Positions 53,222-62,486 of a DNA stretch of 64,000 nt are shown piece after piece. Below the pieces are notes generated by a model. It searched no databases, had not been told where the DNA came from, and saw nothing but the letters and a program-made list of their open reading frames with translations. The translations under genes and the position numbers were made by a program. The stretch is from assembly GCA_014323795.1 (NCBI GenBank), contig JACONK010000034.1:1-64000 (forward strand), read 5' to 3'. Source of the DNA: Paracoccaceae bacterium. Its GTDB lineage: Bacteria; Pseudomonadota; Alphaproteobacteria; Rhodobacterales; Rhodobacteraceae. Within the stretch, counting starts at the first letter, position 1; each line of letters starts with the position of its first letter.

Positions 53222-53785
53222 ATGCCAAAGATCAACGGAAATGAAATCCGGCCTGGCCATGTTCTGGCTCATGACAGCGGGCTCTGGTCTGCCGTCAGGG
53301 TTGACCATGTGAAGCCCGGCAAAGGCGGGGCGTTTGCGCAAGTAGAGCTGAAAAACCTGCGCAACGGGTCCAAGCTGAACCAGCGCTTTCGCAGCGCGGA
53401 CAAGGTGGAACGGGTGCGGCTGGAACAAAGGGAACAGCAATTTCTTTATGAAAGTGCCAATATGCTCGTTTTCATGGATACCGCAACCTATGAGCAGACC
53501 GAACTGCCCGCCGACATCCTCGGTGCCCGGCGTCCGTTGCTCCAGGACGGCATGACGGTGCACATTGAATACTACGGAACGGAGGCCCTGAACGCCACAT
53601 TGCCCCAGAAGGTCACCTGCAGGGTCGTGGAAACCGAACCGGTGGTCAAAGGCCAGACAGCGGCCGGCAGTTTCAAGCCTGCGGTGCTGGAAAACGGCCT
53701 GCGCGTGATGGTGCCGCCGTTCATCGGGCCGAATGAGGATATTGTCGTGAACACCGGGACGCTGGAGTATTCTGAGCGCGCCTGA
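53222..53785 (+). CDS. efp: Elongation factor P
   Basis: A 187-residue three-domain OB protein that rescues ribosomes stalled at polyproline. The loop [10 protein letters not shown] carries K34, the residue modified by EpmA-type enzymes in many bacteria. Length and start are canonical. A hairpin between it and the converging Sua5-type gene likely ends both transcripts. Confidence 0.96.
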   Translation: MPKINGNEIRPGHVLAHDSGLWSAVRVDHVKPGKGGAFAQVELKNLRNGSKLNQRFRSADKVERVRLEQREQQFLYESANMLVFMDTATYEQTELPADILGARRPLLQDGMTVHIEYYGTEALNATLPQKVTCRVVETEPVVKGQTAAGSFKPAVLENGLRVMVPPFIGPNEDIVVNTGTLEYSERA

Positions 53786-53797
53786 GCCAGTGCGCAC

Positions 53798-53828
53798 GGC
53801 CCCGCCGTACCCCCCATGATGCGGGGCC
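53798..53828. terminator. Terminator hairpin between efp and the Sua5-type gene
   Basis: GGCCCCGC at 53798-53805 pairs perfectly with GCGGGGCC at 53821-53828, with a 15-base loop, followed by TTCC. The T-run is weak. Its place between two converging stops supports the call. Confidence 0.5.
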
Positions 53829-53854
53829 TTCCGAAAAAGAAAGCGGCCGGCGCG

Positions 53855-54781
53855 TCAGGCGGCGGCCCGCCGGAGCCTGTCGTTTATGGCGGCACCGAGG
53901 CCGACTTCCGGGATCGGAACCACGGCGATGGGCTGACCGATGGCGTCAAGTGCCCGGAGATGGGCAAAAAGGTTTGCCGCCGCTTCACACAGATTGCCGG
54001 AGGAAGAAAGGTTGAATATGGCCCCCGGTGTGGGCCCAAAGCCGAGAAGGCTTTCCCCGGCCCGGCGGCCGCCCGCATTCAGGCGCAGCGGCGATTTTGG
54101 GGCGTAGTGGGATAACATCTGCCCGGGGGAAACAACCTGATCCGGCGATGTTGCCGGGGGGATGGGATGGCCCAGGGTGCTTTCCAGAACCTCGACAGGC
54201 ACACCGCCTTGCCGGGCAAGCGTGACCACCGGGTCGCCGGCGGCAACGATTGTGCTTTCCAGCCCGACCCTGCATGCGCCGCAGTCGATGACTGCGTCGA
54301 TACGGCCCCGAAGGCCTGCCAGCACGTGGTCGGCCGTCGTGGCACTGACGCGGCCGGAGGGATTGGCCGACGGGGCGGCAAGGGGGCACCCTGCGGCGCG
54401 GATCAGATCGAGGGCCACACCATGGGCGGGGATGCGGACAGCGACATCCGGCAAGCCGGCGGTGACGCGGCCGGACAGGCCCGCGCCGGCGCGCATGGGC
54501 AGGATCAGGGTCAACGGGCCGGGCCAGAAAGCCCGCGCCAGAATATGCGCAGCCTCATTAAATGCGGCAATCTGCCGTGCGGCTTCAAAGCTTGCCACAT
54601 GCACGATCAGCGGGTTGCACGGGGGGCGCCCCTTGGCCTTGTAAATGCGCTCCACCGCCTTCCCGTTGGTCGCATCGGCACCAAGACCATAGACCGTTTC
54701 TGTCGCGAAGGCCACCAGCCCGCCCGCCTGCACAATTGCGGCGGCCTTTTTGACCTGGTCAGGGGCAAGGCGTTGGGTCAT
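53855..54781 (-). CDS. L-threonylcarbamoyladenylate synthase (Sua5 type)
   Basis: A 308-residue enzyme that makes threonylcarbamoyl-AMP for the t6A modification of tRNA. The YrdC domain (AFATETVYGLGADATN and KAKGRPPCNPLIVHV) is followed by a C-terminal Sua5 domain (SPGQMLSHYAPKSPLRL), so it is the long Sua5 rather than the short TsaC form. ATG 54781 is the family start. Nothing adjacent is part of the t6A pathway. Confidence 0.93.
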   Translation of the reverse strand: MTQRLAPDQVKKAAAIVQAGGLVAFATETVYGLGADATNGKAVERIYKAKGRPPCNPLIVHVASFEAARQIAAFNEAAHILARAFWPGPLTLILPMRAGAGLSGRVTAGLPDVAVRIPAHGVALDLIRAAGCPLAAPSANPSGRVSATTADHVLAGLRGRIDAVIDCGACRVGLESTIVAAGDPVVTLARQGGVPVEVLESTLGHPIPPATSPDQVVSPGQMLSHYAPKSPLRLNAGGRRAGESLLGFGPTPGAIFNLSSSGNLCEAAANLFAHLRALDAIGQPIAVVPIPEVGLGAAINDRLRRAAA

Positions 54782-55483
54782 GAGGTCTTTCGCACAGCGG
54801 TGGCCGGGGTTCCGGTTGTGCCTTGGGCCCCGGTTCTGCAAGGTTCCTTATATCATCACGCCTGCCATCTTTGAACCGGGGCAGGTTCTCAGGCACAGCC
54901 TTAGGGCCTGCGGGAAGGTGTGTGCCGGGGGACGGGCCTGCCGCCTGTGGCGGCGGGGATTGAATAACAATCTGTTGACCGATCCCCGACGGTGCGGGTG
55001 TTGGCACTGTTCTGTCCGGCTGTGGCAGTCATGGCGGGCCTCCCTGGGCAGGCAGGATTCATGGCGGGTACCGTGCACCCGGCACCCTATCCGATCCGGA
55101 TTGTGCGCTCAAGGCAAGAGGCCTCCCCGGCGGGTGGCCCGTTGTGTTTCTGCCGTGGCCGGTTCAAAGCCTGTTCAGGCGAATATGAAGAGGTAACTTT
55201 TCCCATCTTCCCCTGTAGTGCCTTCCATGTGTAGGCGGTTCCCGAAGGGACGCAAATGACTTCGCAGGAAAAATCGCGGTCTGCCGAATTTATTTTTTCA
55301 TCGTTTCCCTCGCAAAGGCTGAATCATGGCCTTGTGCCTGATGTGTCGCATGTCGTTGCCCTGCTACAGGCCACCCGCCAGGGGCAAAAGCCGCAACATG
55401 CGCCTGCGGCCTGTCTGCAAAGCCGGAAATCAGCCTTCGGGCAATTGCGCCGATGTGTTTGAGCGGCGGGACAGCCGGCCGGT
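54782..55483. other. 700-bp region with no supported gene
   Basis: Several short frames exist on both strands but none shows a family feature or a matching ribosome site. No tRNA, repeat or hairpin with a T-run was found. It may be remains of a lost gene. Confidence 0.4.
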
Positions 55484-57010
55484 TCAGGGAGGGTCTGCAG
55501 GCATGAACATGTCCCTGTATTGTGCGCGGAGTTCTTTCTTTTGAACCTTGCCCATCGTGTTGCGGGGCAACTCCGGAAGCACCACCAGCCGTTGCGGGTG
55601 TTTGAACCGTGCAAGGGCACCGCCGATGTTCCTTTTGATGCCGTCCAGGTCAAGGACGGCCTGTCCTTCGGCAACCAGAATACCGACGACAGTCTCGCCA
55701 AGGTCGGGATGTGGTACGCCGATCACGGCACTCTCCAGCACACCTGCCTCATCGTCGAGCAGACGCTCGATCTCTTTCGGGTAAATGTTGTAGCCACCGG
55801 AAATAATCATATCCTTGCTGCGGCCGACAATGTGAAGATAGCCGTCTTCGTCAATCCGTCCCAGGTCGCCCGTAATGAAAAAGCCGTTTTCGCGCAGAGC
55901 CTCGGCTGTTTTCCCGGGCATCTGCCAATAGCCCTTGAAAACGTTCGGCCCCCTGACCTCGATCTCTCCGATCTCTCCCTGCGGCAGCGTTGCGCCGGTG
56001 CTGCTGTCGGTAATTCTGATTTCCACGCCGGGCAGGGGGAAGCCCACGGTGCCGGCGCGCCGCTCACCATCATACGGGTTCGACGTGTTCATGTTTGTTT
56101 CGGTCATGCCGTACCGCTCCAGGATACGGTGGCCGGTGCGCTCTTCAAATCGAACGTGCGTTTCGGCCAACAGCGGCGCAGAACCCGAGACGAAAAGACG
56201 CATGTGTCGTGCGGTTTCCCGTGTGAACCGCTCATCGTCCAGAAGTCGGGTGTAAAATGTCGGAACACCCATCATGGTTGTCGCCTGCGGCATGAGGCCG
56301 AGCATCACATCGAGATCGAACTTCGGCAGGAACACCAATTTGCCCCCTGCCAGGAGCGTGATGTTCGTTGCGACAAACAAACCGTGCGTGTGGAAAATCG
56401 GCAGCGCATGAAGAAGCGAGTCTTCTGCCGTGAATTTCCATTCACCTGCCAGAACCCGGCAATTGGACAGCAGGTTGCCCTGCGTGAGCATCGCACCCTT
56501 TGCGCACCCGGTGGTCCCGGACGTGTACAAGAAGGCGGCCACATCGTCTGTGGTGCGATCCAGGGTAGAAAATGTGCGCGGCAAGACAGCGGCCTTCGTC
56601 GCAAAACTCCCGCTTCCGTCGGCGTTCATGGTTTCCAGGGCCGCACCACAGACGTGCGCAACCGGCTGCAGGGATTCCGAACATTTGCCATCGCAAAGAA
56701 TGAGGCGGGCACCGCTGTTTTCGGCGAAGCGGTACACGTCATCCGCCGTATAGGCCGTGTTCAGGGGCAGGAAGACAGCGCCCGCCTGTACGCAGGCCGC
56801 ATAAACGGCAACGGCCTGCGGTGATTTCGCAACTTGAACCGCCACGCGGTCGCCGGGCCGAAGGCCATGCCGCACAATAAGGCCAGCATATTGTGCGGCC
56901 AATTGCAGGAAATCGCCATGGGTGACGGTCGTGCCATCCGCCATCTGCAGGAAGGTCGTGTTCCTGCCCTGGTGCTGTCCAAAGAGGGTATCATAAAGAG
57001 GATTGGGCAT
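55484..57010 (-). CDS. matB: Malonyl-CoA synthetase
   Basis: A 508-residue acyl-adenylating enzyme that joins malonate to CoA at the cost of ATP. The AMP-binding motif YTSGTTGCAKGAMLTQGN lies near residue 165, and GRSKDMIISGGYNIYP plus the catalytic lysine in RNTMGKVQKKEL lie at the C-terminus. It overlaps the upstream matA gene by 20 bp and is the last gene of the malonate operon. ATG 57010 is the family start. Confidence 0.92.
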   Translation of the reverse strand: MPNPLYDTLFGQHQGRNTTFLQMADGTTVTHGDFLQLAAQYAGLIVRHGLRPGDRVAVQVAKSPQAVAVYAACVQAGAVFLPLNTAYTADDVYRFAENSGARLILCDGKCSESLQPVAHVCGAALETMNADGSGSFATKAAVLPRTFSTLDRTTDDVAAFLYTSGTTGCAKGAMLTQGNLLSNCRVLAGEWKFTAEDSLLHALPIFHTHGLFVATNITLLAGGKLVFLPKFDLDVMLGLMPQATTMMGVPTFYTRLLDDERFTRETARHMRLFVSGSAPLLAETHVRFEERTGHRILERYGMTETNMNTSNPYDGERRAGTVGFPLPGVEIRITDSSTGATLPQGEIGEIEVRGPNVFKGYWQMPGKTAEALRENGFFITGDLGRIDEDGYLHIVGRSKDMIISGGYNIYPKEIERLLDDEAGVLESAVIGVPHPDLGETVVGILVAEGQAVLDLDGIKRNIGGALARFKHPQRLVVLPELPRNTMGKVQKKELRAQYRDMFMPADPP

Positions 57011-58259
57011 CTTCGGGCTCCCGGGATTTTGCAGCCACAGACGCGCCCAATTTCCTGACGGCGGCAGAGGCAACGACGGTTTTTTCGCCGACAAAGATCT
57101 CGCGGTTCTGGGAAATCTGATTGAGGTCATAGAGGCAGTTCACCGTCGTCCCGTTGGACTGGTGCCTGCCGTTTTCCGAAATGTCAGCATCCGCGTGCAC
57201 GGCGTGAACCAGGGCACCATTGCCCAGGTGGAAACGTGCGACCGGGTCATACGGCATCCCGTCCGGCCTCTTTGCCTCAAGCAGACAATGCGCCACCAGG
57301 GCCCGGTCGTCTTTTGACCCCAGGGCCTCCGGGTCAGCCCCGCCAAGCCATTTATTGAGGCCCGGGACAGGCGAAAGCGTGACGAATGCAGCAAGGCCGG
57401 GCAGGTCTTTTGAAAGGTCCGAAACAACCTGCTTGATGAGTGAATTTCCGAATGAAATTCCTGCCAGTCCGGGTTGGCAGTTTGAAATCGAGTAAAACAC
57501 GGCTGTATCGGCTTCCTCAGCCTCGATCAGGGTGCGCTCATCGGCCAAAAGTCCCTGAACCGAGTCGGGAATGCCCTTCGTCAGAGCCACTTCGACGAAG
57601 ATCAGCGGTTCGTCCGCCAGGGCCGGATGAAAGAAACCAAAGCACCGCCGATCAGACGGCTTCAAACGACGCCTGAGGTCTTCCCGGCTGTCGATGGCGT
57701 GGACCGCCTCATAGGCGATAATCTTTTCGATGATTTCGGCCGGGCTTTCCCGGTTGATTGGTCGCAGAACCGGAAATCCACGGTTAAACCACGAGCTGAA
57801 CAGATGCCTGAAATCAACGTCCAACGGCTCAAGGTCCGGGTGCTCGCACATTAATCCAAGAAGATCCTTGCGCATGGCAACAAGCCGGCCAGTTGCACCG
57901 GGCACCTGATTCAGACGGCGCACAAGTTCCTGCCGGGCCGGTTCACAGGCCACCTCGAAGGCGCGATACGTGCCTTTTCCGGGTTTGTCGCGATAGGCCT
58001 GAAGGGCCGATATGACGGCGTCCGGGTCAATCTCCAGCCCGTGCGTGACGAATTGGAAGAAGTCTCTCTTTTCGCCCGCAGACATCGCGGCGTAGCACTC
58101 CAGGAGATTTCGGGCCAGGGTAACACCCGACACCTCTCCGTGGCTGCTCAACAGGGCGGCGCACAGCTCCGCCGTTGTGCGTTCATCAACCTCGCCGGAG
58201 TGCGCCCGACGATACCGGCGGGCAAAGATCGTCGATATCAGATCGCCAAAATAGCTCAT
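56991..58259 (-). CDS. matA: Malonyl-CoA decarboxylase
   Basis: A 422-residue decarboxylase converting malonyl-CoA to acetyl-CoA. The C-terminal catalytic domain has FVTLSPVPGLNKWL and the HAVHADADISENGRHQSNG segment near the end, with the serine and histidine of this family. The N-terminal half is the helical oligomerisation domain. It is placed between the TRAP transporter and matB; its start is 4 bp inside the end of dctM, so it is translationally coupled. Confidence 0.92.
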   Translation of the reverse strand: MSYFGDLISTIFARRYRRAHSGEVDERTTAELCAALLSSHGEVSGVTLARNLLECYAAMSAGEKRDFFQFVTHGLEIDPDAVISALQAYRDKPGKGTYRAFEVACEPARQELVRRLNQVPGATGRLVAMRKDLLGLMCEHPDLEPLDVDFRHLFSSWFNRGFPVLRPINRESPAEIIEKIIAYEAVHAIDSREDLRRRLKPSDRRCFGFFHPALADEPLIFVEVALTKGIPDSVQGLLADERTLIEAEEADTAVFYSISNCQPGLAGISFGNSLIKQVVSDLSKDLPGLAAFVTLSPVPGLNKWLGGADPEALGSKDDRALVAHCLLEAKRPDGMPYDPVARFHLGNGALVHAVHADADISENGRHQSNGTTVNCLYDLNQISQNREIFVGEKTVVASAAVRKLGASVAAKSREPEDAQSSL

Positions 58260-59572
58260 ATTGCCGCTCCCATCACGACATCCGGCAACCAGGTCGCAAG
58301 ACCGGGGAAGATGCAGAGCAGGATGATGGCAATCACCATGCAGGCCACGAACGGCAGGGAACCCTTCAGAATCGTCTTGAGAGAGATGTCCGGTGCAATG
58401 CCGTTGATCACATAGAGGTTCAGGCCCACCGGCGGGGATATCAGCCCGATCTCCATGTTGATGGTCAGAACAACCGCAAACCAGATCGGATCAAACCCCG
58501 CCGTGGTGATAATTGGCAGCAGGATCGGTGCCGCCATCAGGATCACGGCCACAGGTGGCAGAAAGAAACCCGCAACCAGCAGGAATACCATGACGCACGT
58601 CATGAGCACCCAGCGGTTCACGTCCAGCGTCCCGATCCCTTCTGCAATCGCCTGCGTGATGAAGAGGCTCGACAGCATGTAAGAGAAAACACCGGCAGCC
58701 GCGATGATGAACATGATCATCACGCTTTCCCTGGTGCTGTCGCGCAGGACGACCCAGATCTCCCCGGGGTTCCAGAGCCTGTAGATGGCCATCGCAATGA
58801 TCAGGCAAAGGAGTGCACCGACAGCGGCCGTCTCGGATGGCGTCGCGATGCCGCCATACATGGCGTAGAGCACCCCGATAATGATCCCCAGGAAAGGCAG
58901 CACACGCGGGAGGATCTCAAACTTCTCTTTCCACGTATAGCTGCCCGAGGCCAACAGGTCCCTGTCACCGGACCGCCACGTGGAATACAGCGACCAGATC
59001 ATAAACAGGCCAACCAGCATGACGCCCGGGATCACCCCTGCAAGGAACAGACGGCCAATAGAGGTTTCGGTCGAGATACCGTAGACGATCATCGTAACCG
59101 AGGGCGGGATGAGGATACCAAGCGTACCACCGGCAGCGATTGAACCGGCGGAAACGCCATCCGGATACCCGCGCCTGCGCATCTCGGGGATGCCCATCTT
59201 GCCGATAGCGGCACAGGTCGCCGGGCTTGAGCCGGACATTGCCGCGAACAGGGCGCAGGCCCCCAGGTTTGAAACCACGAGGCCGCCCGGAACCCGCGTA
59301 AGCCAGCGTTCCAGTGCTTCGTAGAGGTCGGCCCCGGCCCTGGTCGACGCAATCGAGGCACCCATGATGATGAACATCGGGATGGACAACAGCGCGAAAT
59401 TGTCAAGTTTGCCAAAGAGAATTTCCGGGATCAGCTCAAGTGACCGAAACCCGTCAAAGACCAGCAGAAAACCGGTGGAGACGATCAGCAGACCAAGTGC
59501 GACCGACACGCCCGAGAAAAGCACAAGAATGGTGGCACCGGCGACAATGGCACCGAGAAGAACGGGATCCAT
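58256..59572 (-). CDS. TRAP transporter large permease (DctM/MatM type)
   Basis: A 438-residue membrane protein with about a dozen hydrophobic helices and the family motifs FAAMSGSSPATCAAIGKMGIP and AGGTLGILIPPS. Together with the small subunit it drives sodium- or proton-coupled import of a carboxylate. Location in front of malonyl-CoA decarboxylase and synthetase indicates malonate as substrate (compare MatPQM of rhizobia). It overlaps matA by 4 bp and the small permease by a single base. Confidence 0.9.
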   Translation of the reverse strand: MDPVLLGAIVAGATILVLFSGVSVALGLLIVSTGFLLVFDGFRSLELIPEILFGKLDNFALLSIPMFIIMGASIASTRAGADLYEALERWLTRVPGGLVVSNLGACALFAAMSGSSPATCAAIGKMGIPEMRRRGYPDGVSAGSIAAGGTLGILIPPSVTMIVYGISTETSIGRLFLAGVIPGVMLVGLFMIWSLYSTWRSGDRDLLASGSYTWKEKFEILPRVLPFLGIIIGVLYAMYGGIATPSETAAVGALLCLIIAMAIYRLWNPGEIWVVLRDSTRESVMIMFIIAAAGVFSYMLSSLFITQAIAEGIGTLDVNRWVLMTCVMVFLLVAGFFLPPVAVILMAAPILLPIITTAGFDPIWFAVVLTINMEIGLISPPVGLNLYVINGIAPDISLKTILKGSLPFVACMVIAIILLCIFPGLATWLPDVVMGAAI

Positions 59573-60069
59573 TACACGTCTTCCAGGCCAAATGGGGCAT
59601 CAATCCTGAGCAGGACGGCCACGAGGTCAGCGGTCAGCTGTAGCAGGAAGAGTCCAAATCCTGCAGGAATTGACAGATACGGTATCCAGAGACGCACCCC
59701 CCAAACCGTGTCGGACTTCCAGTTGCCCTCATAGGCGCGGTGCCAATGCTCGCAGCCGTGGAAAAGCACGACCGACACGACGATGATCGAGAGCGTCATC
59801 GTCAGGATGTACAGGCGGAACCGGGCCGTTTTCGGCAGTGCCAACGGAATGAGGTCCACATTCACGTGGCCTCTTAGGTGCTGGACGTAGGGCAGGCCCA
59901 TAAGCGTTGCACCAATTGCAAGGTATACAACCGCTTCGGTCTGCCAGACAGTTGACCGGTTGAGAACAAAACGAACGAAAATCATCTGGCACGTGATTGC
60001 AACAGCAGCAACAATCATGGCCGCGGAACACCATCCGGCGAGGGTCGAGAGGGCCGCAACGGTACGCAA
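59572..60069 (-). CDS. TRAP transporter small permease (DctQ/MatQ type)
   Basis: A 165-residue four-helix membrane protein of the DctQ family; conserved features are the early QMIFVRFV segment, WQTEAVVYLAIG, GHVNVDLIPLAL and a final VAVLLR tail. The only in-frame start near the family N-terminus is a TTG at 60069, so expression may be weak. It shares one base with the large permease. It lies 125 bp after the binding-protein gene. Confidence 0.85.
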   Translation of the reverse strand: MRTVAALSTLAGWCSAAMIVAAVAITCQMIFVRFVLNRSTVWQTEAVVYLAIGATLMGLPYVQHLRGHVNVDLIPLALPKTARFRLYILTMTLSIIVVSVVLFHGCEHWHRAYEGNWKSDTVWGVRLWIPYLSIPAGFGLFLLQLTADLVAVLLRIDAPFGLEDV

Positions 60070-60194
60070 AAAAGATTGTTTCCGGTGCGTGAGGTCACGG
60101 CTGCGCTTTGGCCGGCCATGTCAGCTTTCCTTCCGGGGCAGTCGAATTTTATAAAAAGGCGACCGCGGGGTACGTGTGCCCGCCTCGGGAGAGA

Positions 60195-61196
60195 TTACTT
60201 GACCGCAAGCGCCATATCGAGCAGCGCCTGCCCGCCGGGCACCTCGGCAACGAAGGCCTTGTAGGAGGTTTCATGTGCCAGGGCCCTCCAGGCGGCGAAG
60301 TCTTCCGGTGTCATCTCGGCGATTTCAACACCGGCTTCCTCGAAGACAGCCACGGAAGCCGCATCCTGCTTCCTGGCTTCCTCGAGATAGAACGCTTCAG
60401 CCTTTTCAGCAGCCGCGAGAAGCGCGGCCTGCTGGTCCGCGTTCAGCCCTTCGAAGACGGACTTGTTCATCAGCAGCGGCTGATACATGAACCACAACGC
60501 CACCTCTTCGGTCGCCGGCGTGTAGCAGGCAACCTGTTCGTAAATCCGGTAAGACACAAACGAAGAGGACGATGTGTTTGCGGCGTTCAGGATACCGGTC
60601 TGCAAGGCGTTGTAGATCTCGGACGATGCCATCGATGTGATCGACGCACCGGCACCGGCCAGCATTTGTTCAAACGCCTTGCCGGCCGCACGGGTCTGAA
60701 GGCCGGCGACATCTTCGGGTTTGGTGATGCACTTGTCCTTGCCGGCGAAGCCGCCGGCCAGATAGCCGTGCACGAGGACTATCACGTCATCGTCTGCCAT
60801 CTTTTCCTCGAGGGCCTCCATATACGGCGAGGTGCTCAGACGTGCGGCATGATCATGGTTTTTTACCAGACCCGGCATCAGTGTCAGGTTGAACGCAGGC
60901 TGCTGACCTCCGGCATAACTCAGGGGCAGAACGGTCATATCCAGCCGGCCGCGGCTCAATGGGCGGTACTGCTCGCGCGGCTTGAAGAGAGACTTCGAAC
61001 CGAAAATCCTGATTTCGAGATCGACGCCGGCGGCCGCAACCTCGTCGGCAACCATTTGGGCCATGTGATGGCGAATGTCCTTGCTCGACCACTGGTGTGA
61101 AAGACGCAGCTCTTTTGCGCCTGCGGCAGACGCACCCCCGACAAGTGCGACCACTGCGGCGGTTATTGCGACGGCCGCCGGAAAGTTCTTTTTCAT
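60195..61196 (-). CDS. TRAP transporter substrate-binding protein (DctP/MatP type)
   Basis: A 333-residue periplasmic binding protein with a clear signal peptide (KKNFPAAVAITAAVVALVGGASAAGA) split by a likely cleavage after ASA or AGA. Family features include RAAGKAFEQMLAGAGA and the EIYNALQTGILNAANT stretch, where an arginine normally holds the ligand carboxylate. It is the first gene of the malonate operon. The gene upstream, ndk, is on the same strand but far enough for a separate promoter. No regulator gene of MatR type is adjacent. Confidence 0.9.
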   Translation of the reverse strand: MKKNFPAAVAITAAVVALVGGASAAGAKELRLSHQWSSKDIRHHMAQMVADEVAAAGVDLEIRIFGSKSLFKPREQYRPLSRGRLDMTVLPLSYAGGQQPAFNLTLMPGLVKNHDHAARLSTSPYMEALEEKMADDDVIVLVHGYLAGGFAGKDKCITKPEDVAGLQTRAAGKAFEQMLAGAGASITSMASSEIYNALQTGILNAANTSSSSFVSYRIYEQVACYTPATEEVALWFMYQPLLMNKSVFEGLNADQQAALLAAAEKAEAFYLEEARKQDAASVAVFEEAGVEIAEMTPEDFAAWRALAHETSYKAFVAEVPGGQALLDMALAVK

Positions 61197-61253
61197 GGAT
61201 TCCTCCCTTTGGTTCTGCCGCCATAAGGAGGCGACCCCTGCCGGGTATGATGC

Positions 61254-61676
61254 CTAGCCTACCAGTTCAAGGGTGGAAAAGAAACAGGCTATTTCTTCTT
61301 TTGCCGTGTCCGGCCCGTCGGATCCGTGCACCGAGTTTTCGCCAATCGACAGCGCGTAAGTCCTGCGTATGGTGCCCTCTTCAGCCTCCTCCGGGTTGGT
61401 TGCCCCCATGATTTCCCGATTGCGGGCGATGGCGTTTTCGCCTTCCAGAACCTGCACCACAATCGGCCCGGACGACATGAATGCGCATAGTTCATCGTAG
61501 AACGGGCGTTCCCTGTGCACGGCGTAAAAGACACCTGCCTGGGCTTTTGTCAGCCGGATGCGCTTTTGTGCGATCACACGCAGGTTGCCGCCTTCCAGCA
61601 TTGCGACAATCGCGCCGGTCAGGTTGCGTCTGGTAGCGTCGGGTTTGATGATGGAAAAGGTGCGCTCAAGAGCCAT
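61254..61676 (-). CDS. ndk: Nucleoside diphosphate kinase
   Basis: A 140-residue enzyme that exchanges phosphate among nucleotides through a phospho-histidine. The catalytic histidine is in [11 protein letters not shown] near residue 117; the N-terminal [10 protein letters not shown] motif is typical. Length is normal. It is the gene just upstream of the malonate operon. Confidence 0.96.
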   Translation of the reverse strand: MALERTFSIIKPDATRRNLTGAIVAMLEGGNLRVIAQKRIRLTKAQAGVFYAVHRERPFYDELCAFMSSGPIVVQVLEGENAIARNREIMGATNPEEAEEGTIRRTYALSIGENSVHGSDGPDTAKEEIACFFSTLELVG

Positions 61677-61992
61677 GGGAGTATCCTTATGCGGATGTCA
61701 ATTTGCGTGGTTCCTAACATGGGGCGGTGCGGTTGAAAAACAGACAATGCACCCGCATTGCCCGGCCCGTGCGGATTTTGCCGGCAGAGGGCCCTGGCCG
61801 GCGGGCTTTTTCACAGCCCGATGCACCGCCTGCCCCTGGAACGCCGGGCGGCACTGGCAGAACACTCCGGTGCCGTTATTATGGCAAGCCGTGCCCCGCA
61901 TCCGATCTCCCGGCAGAGGAATGATGGCCACGGCAGGTTTCCCCCGCATGCGGGGCCAGGGGCGGGTGAATCCCCGCCCTGCCAAACCGGTG
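61677..61992. other. Intergenic region between ndk and holC with two hairpins
   Basis: 316 bp. Downstream of holC (minus strand) lie a 7-bp stem (GGGCGGG / CCCGCCC at 61960-61979) and a 14-bp palindrome (CCCCGCATGCGGGG at 61942-61955), neither followed by T. They may act as rho-independent or protein-dependent stops. No gene is supported. Confidence 0.4.
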
Positions 61993-62478
61993 TCAGGGCG
62001 GGGCCGTGCGGCGGCGGCCCGTGCTTTCCGTCTTTTTTACCCAGCGGCCACCGTCCTGTGCCCAGTATTTCGCGGGCAGGCCTGCGGCGGTGATGGCGTT
62101 CCAATCCTCGTGTGCCGCGTTCAGGTGCGCCGCATCATTGCCGTCGAACATCAGGCAGACACGCTTGAATGTGCCGGCCTCCGCCACATGCGCACGGGCC
62201 CCATCGATGAGCACCAGCAGTTCGGCCCCGTTGGTGTTTTCCAACCCCGGCGTCAGCAGGATCGGCTGCGCGCCGTCATGGTCCCCCCCCGCCAGCCCAT
62301 GGGGCATGAAGTCCTCGTCGGACCGGGTCCAGAGCATCTGATCCAAACGCCCCAGCCGGGCGGCATCTGTCCCGCGTACCAGCGCACGCCAGCCGCGGCG
62401 GAGGGTTTTTTCCAGAATATGAGGCAGCGCGGATTCCAGCAGGCACCCGGTCATGTTATAAAAGAAAATCTCTGCCAT
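61993..62478 (-). CDS. holC: DNA polymerase III subunit chi
   Basis: A 161-residue HolC-type protein that links the clamp loader to SSB. The N-terminus MAEIFFYNMTG and the core KTLRRGWRALVRG and MLWTRSDEDFMPHG, LLTPGLENTNGAELLVLIDG are all family features. It follows pepA by eight bases, forming the common pepA-holC operon. Confidence 0.93.
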   Translation of the reverse strand: MAEIFFYNMTGCLLESALPHILEKTLRRGWRALVRGTDAARLGRLDQMLWTRSDEDFMPHGLAGGDHDGAQPILLTPGLENTNGAELLVLIDGARAHVAEAGTFKRVCLMFDGNDAAHLNAAHEDWNAITAAGLPAKYWAQDGGRWVKKTESTGRRRTAPP

Positions 62479-62486
62479 GGCAGGGC

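Noticed and set aside
58175-59143. Histidine- and glutamine-rich frame opposite dctM
   Set aside because: It is the antisense of a hydrophobic transporter gene, and such composition is expected.
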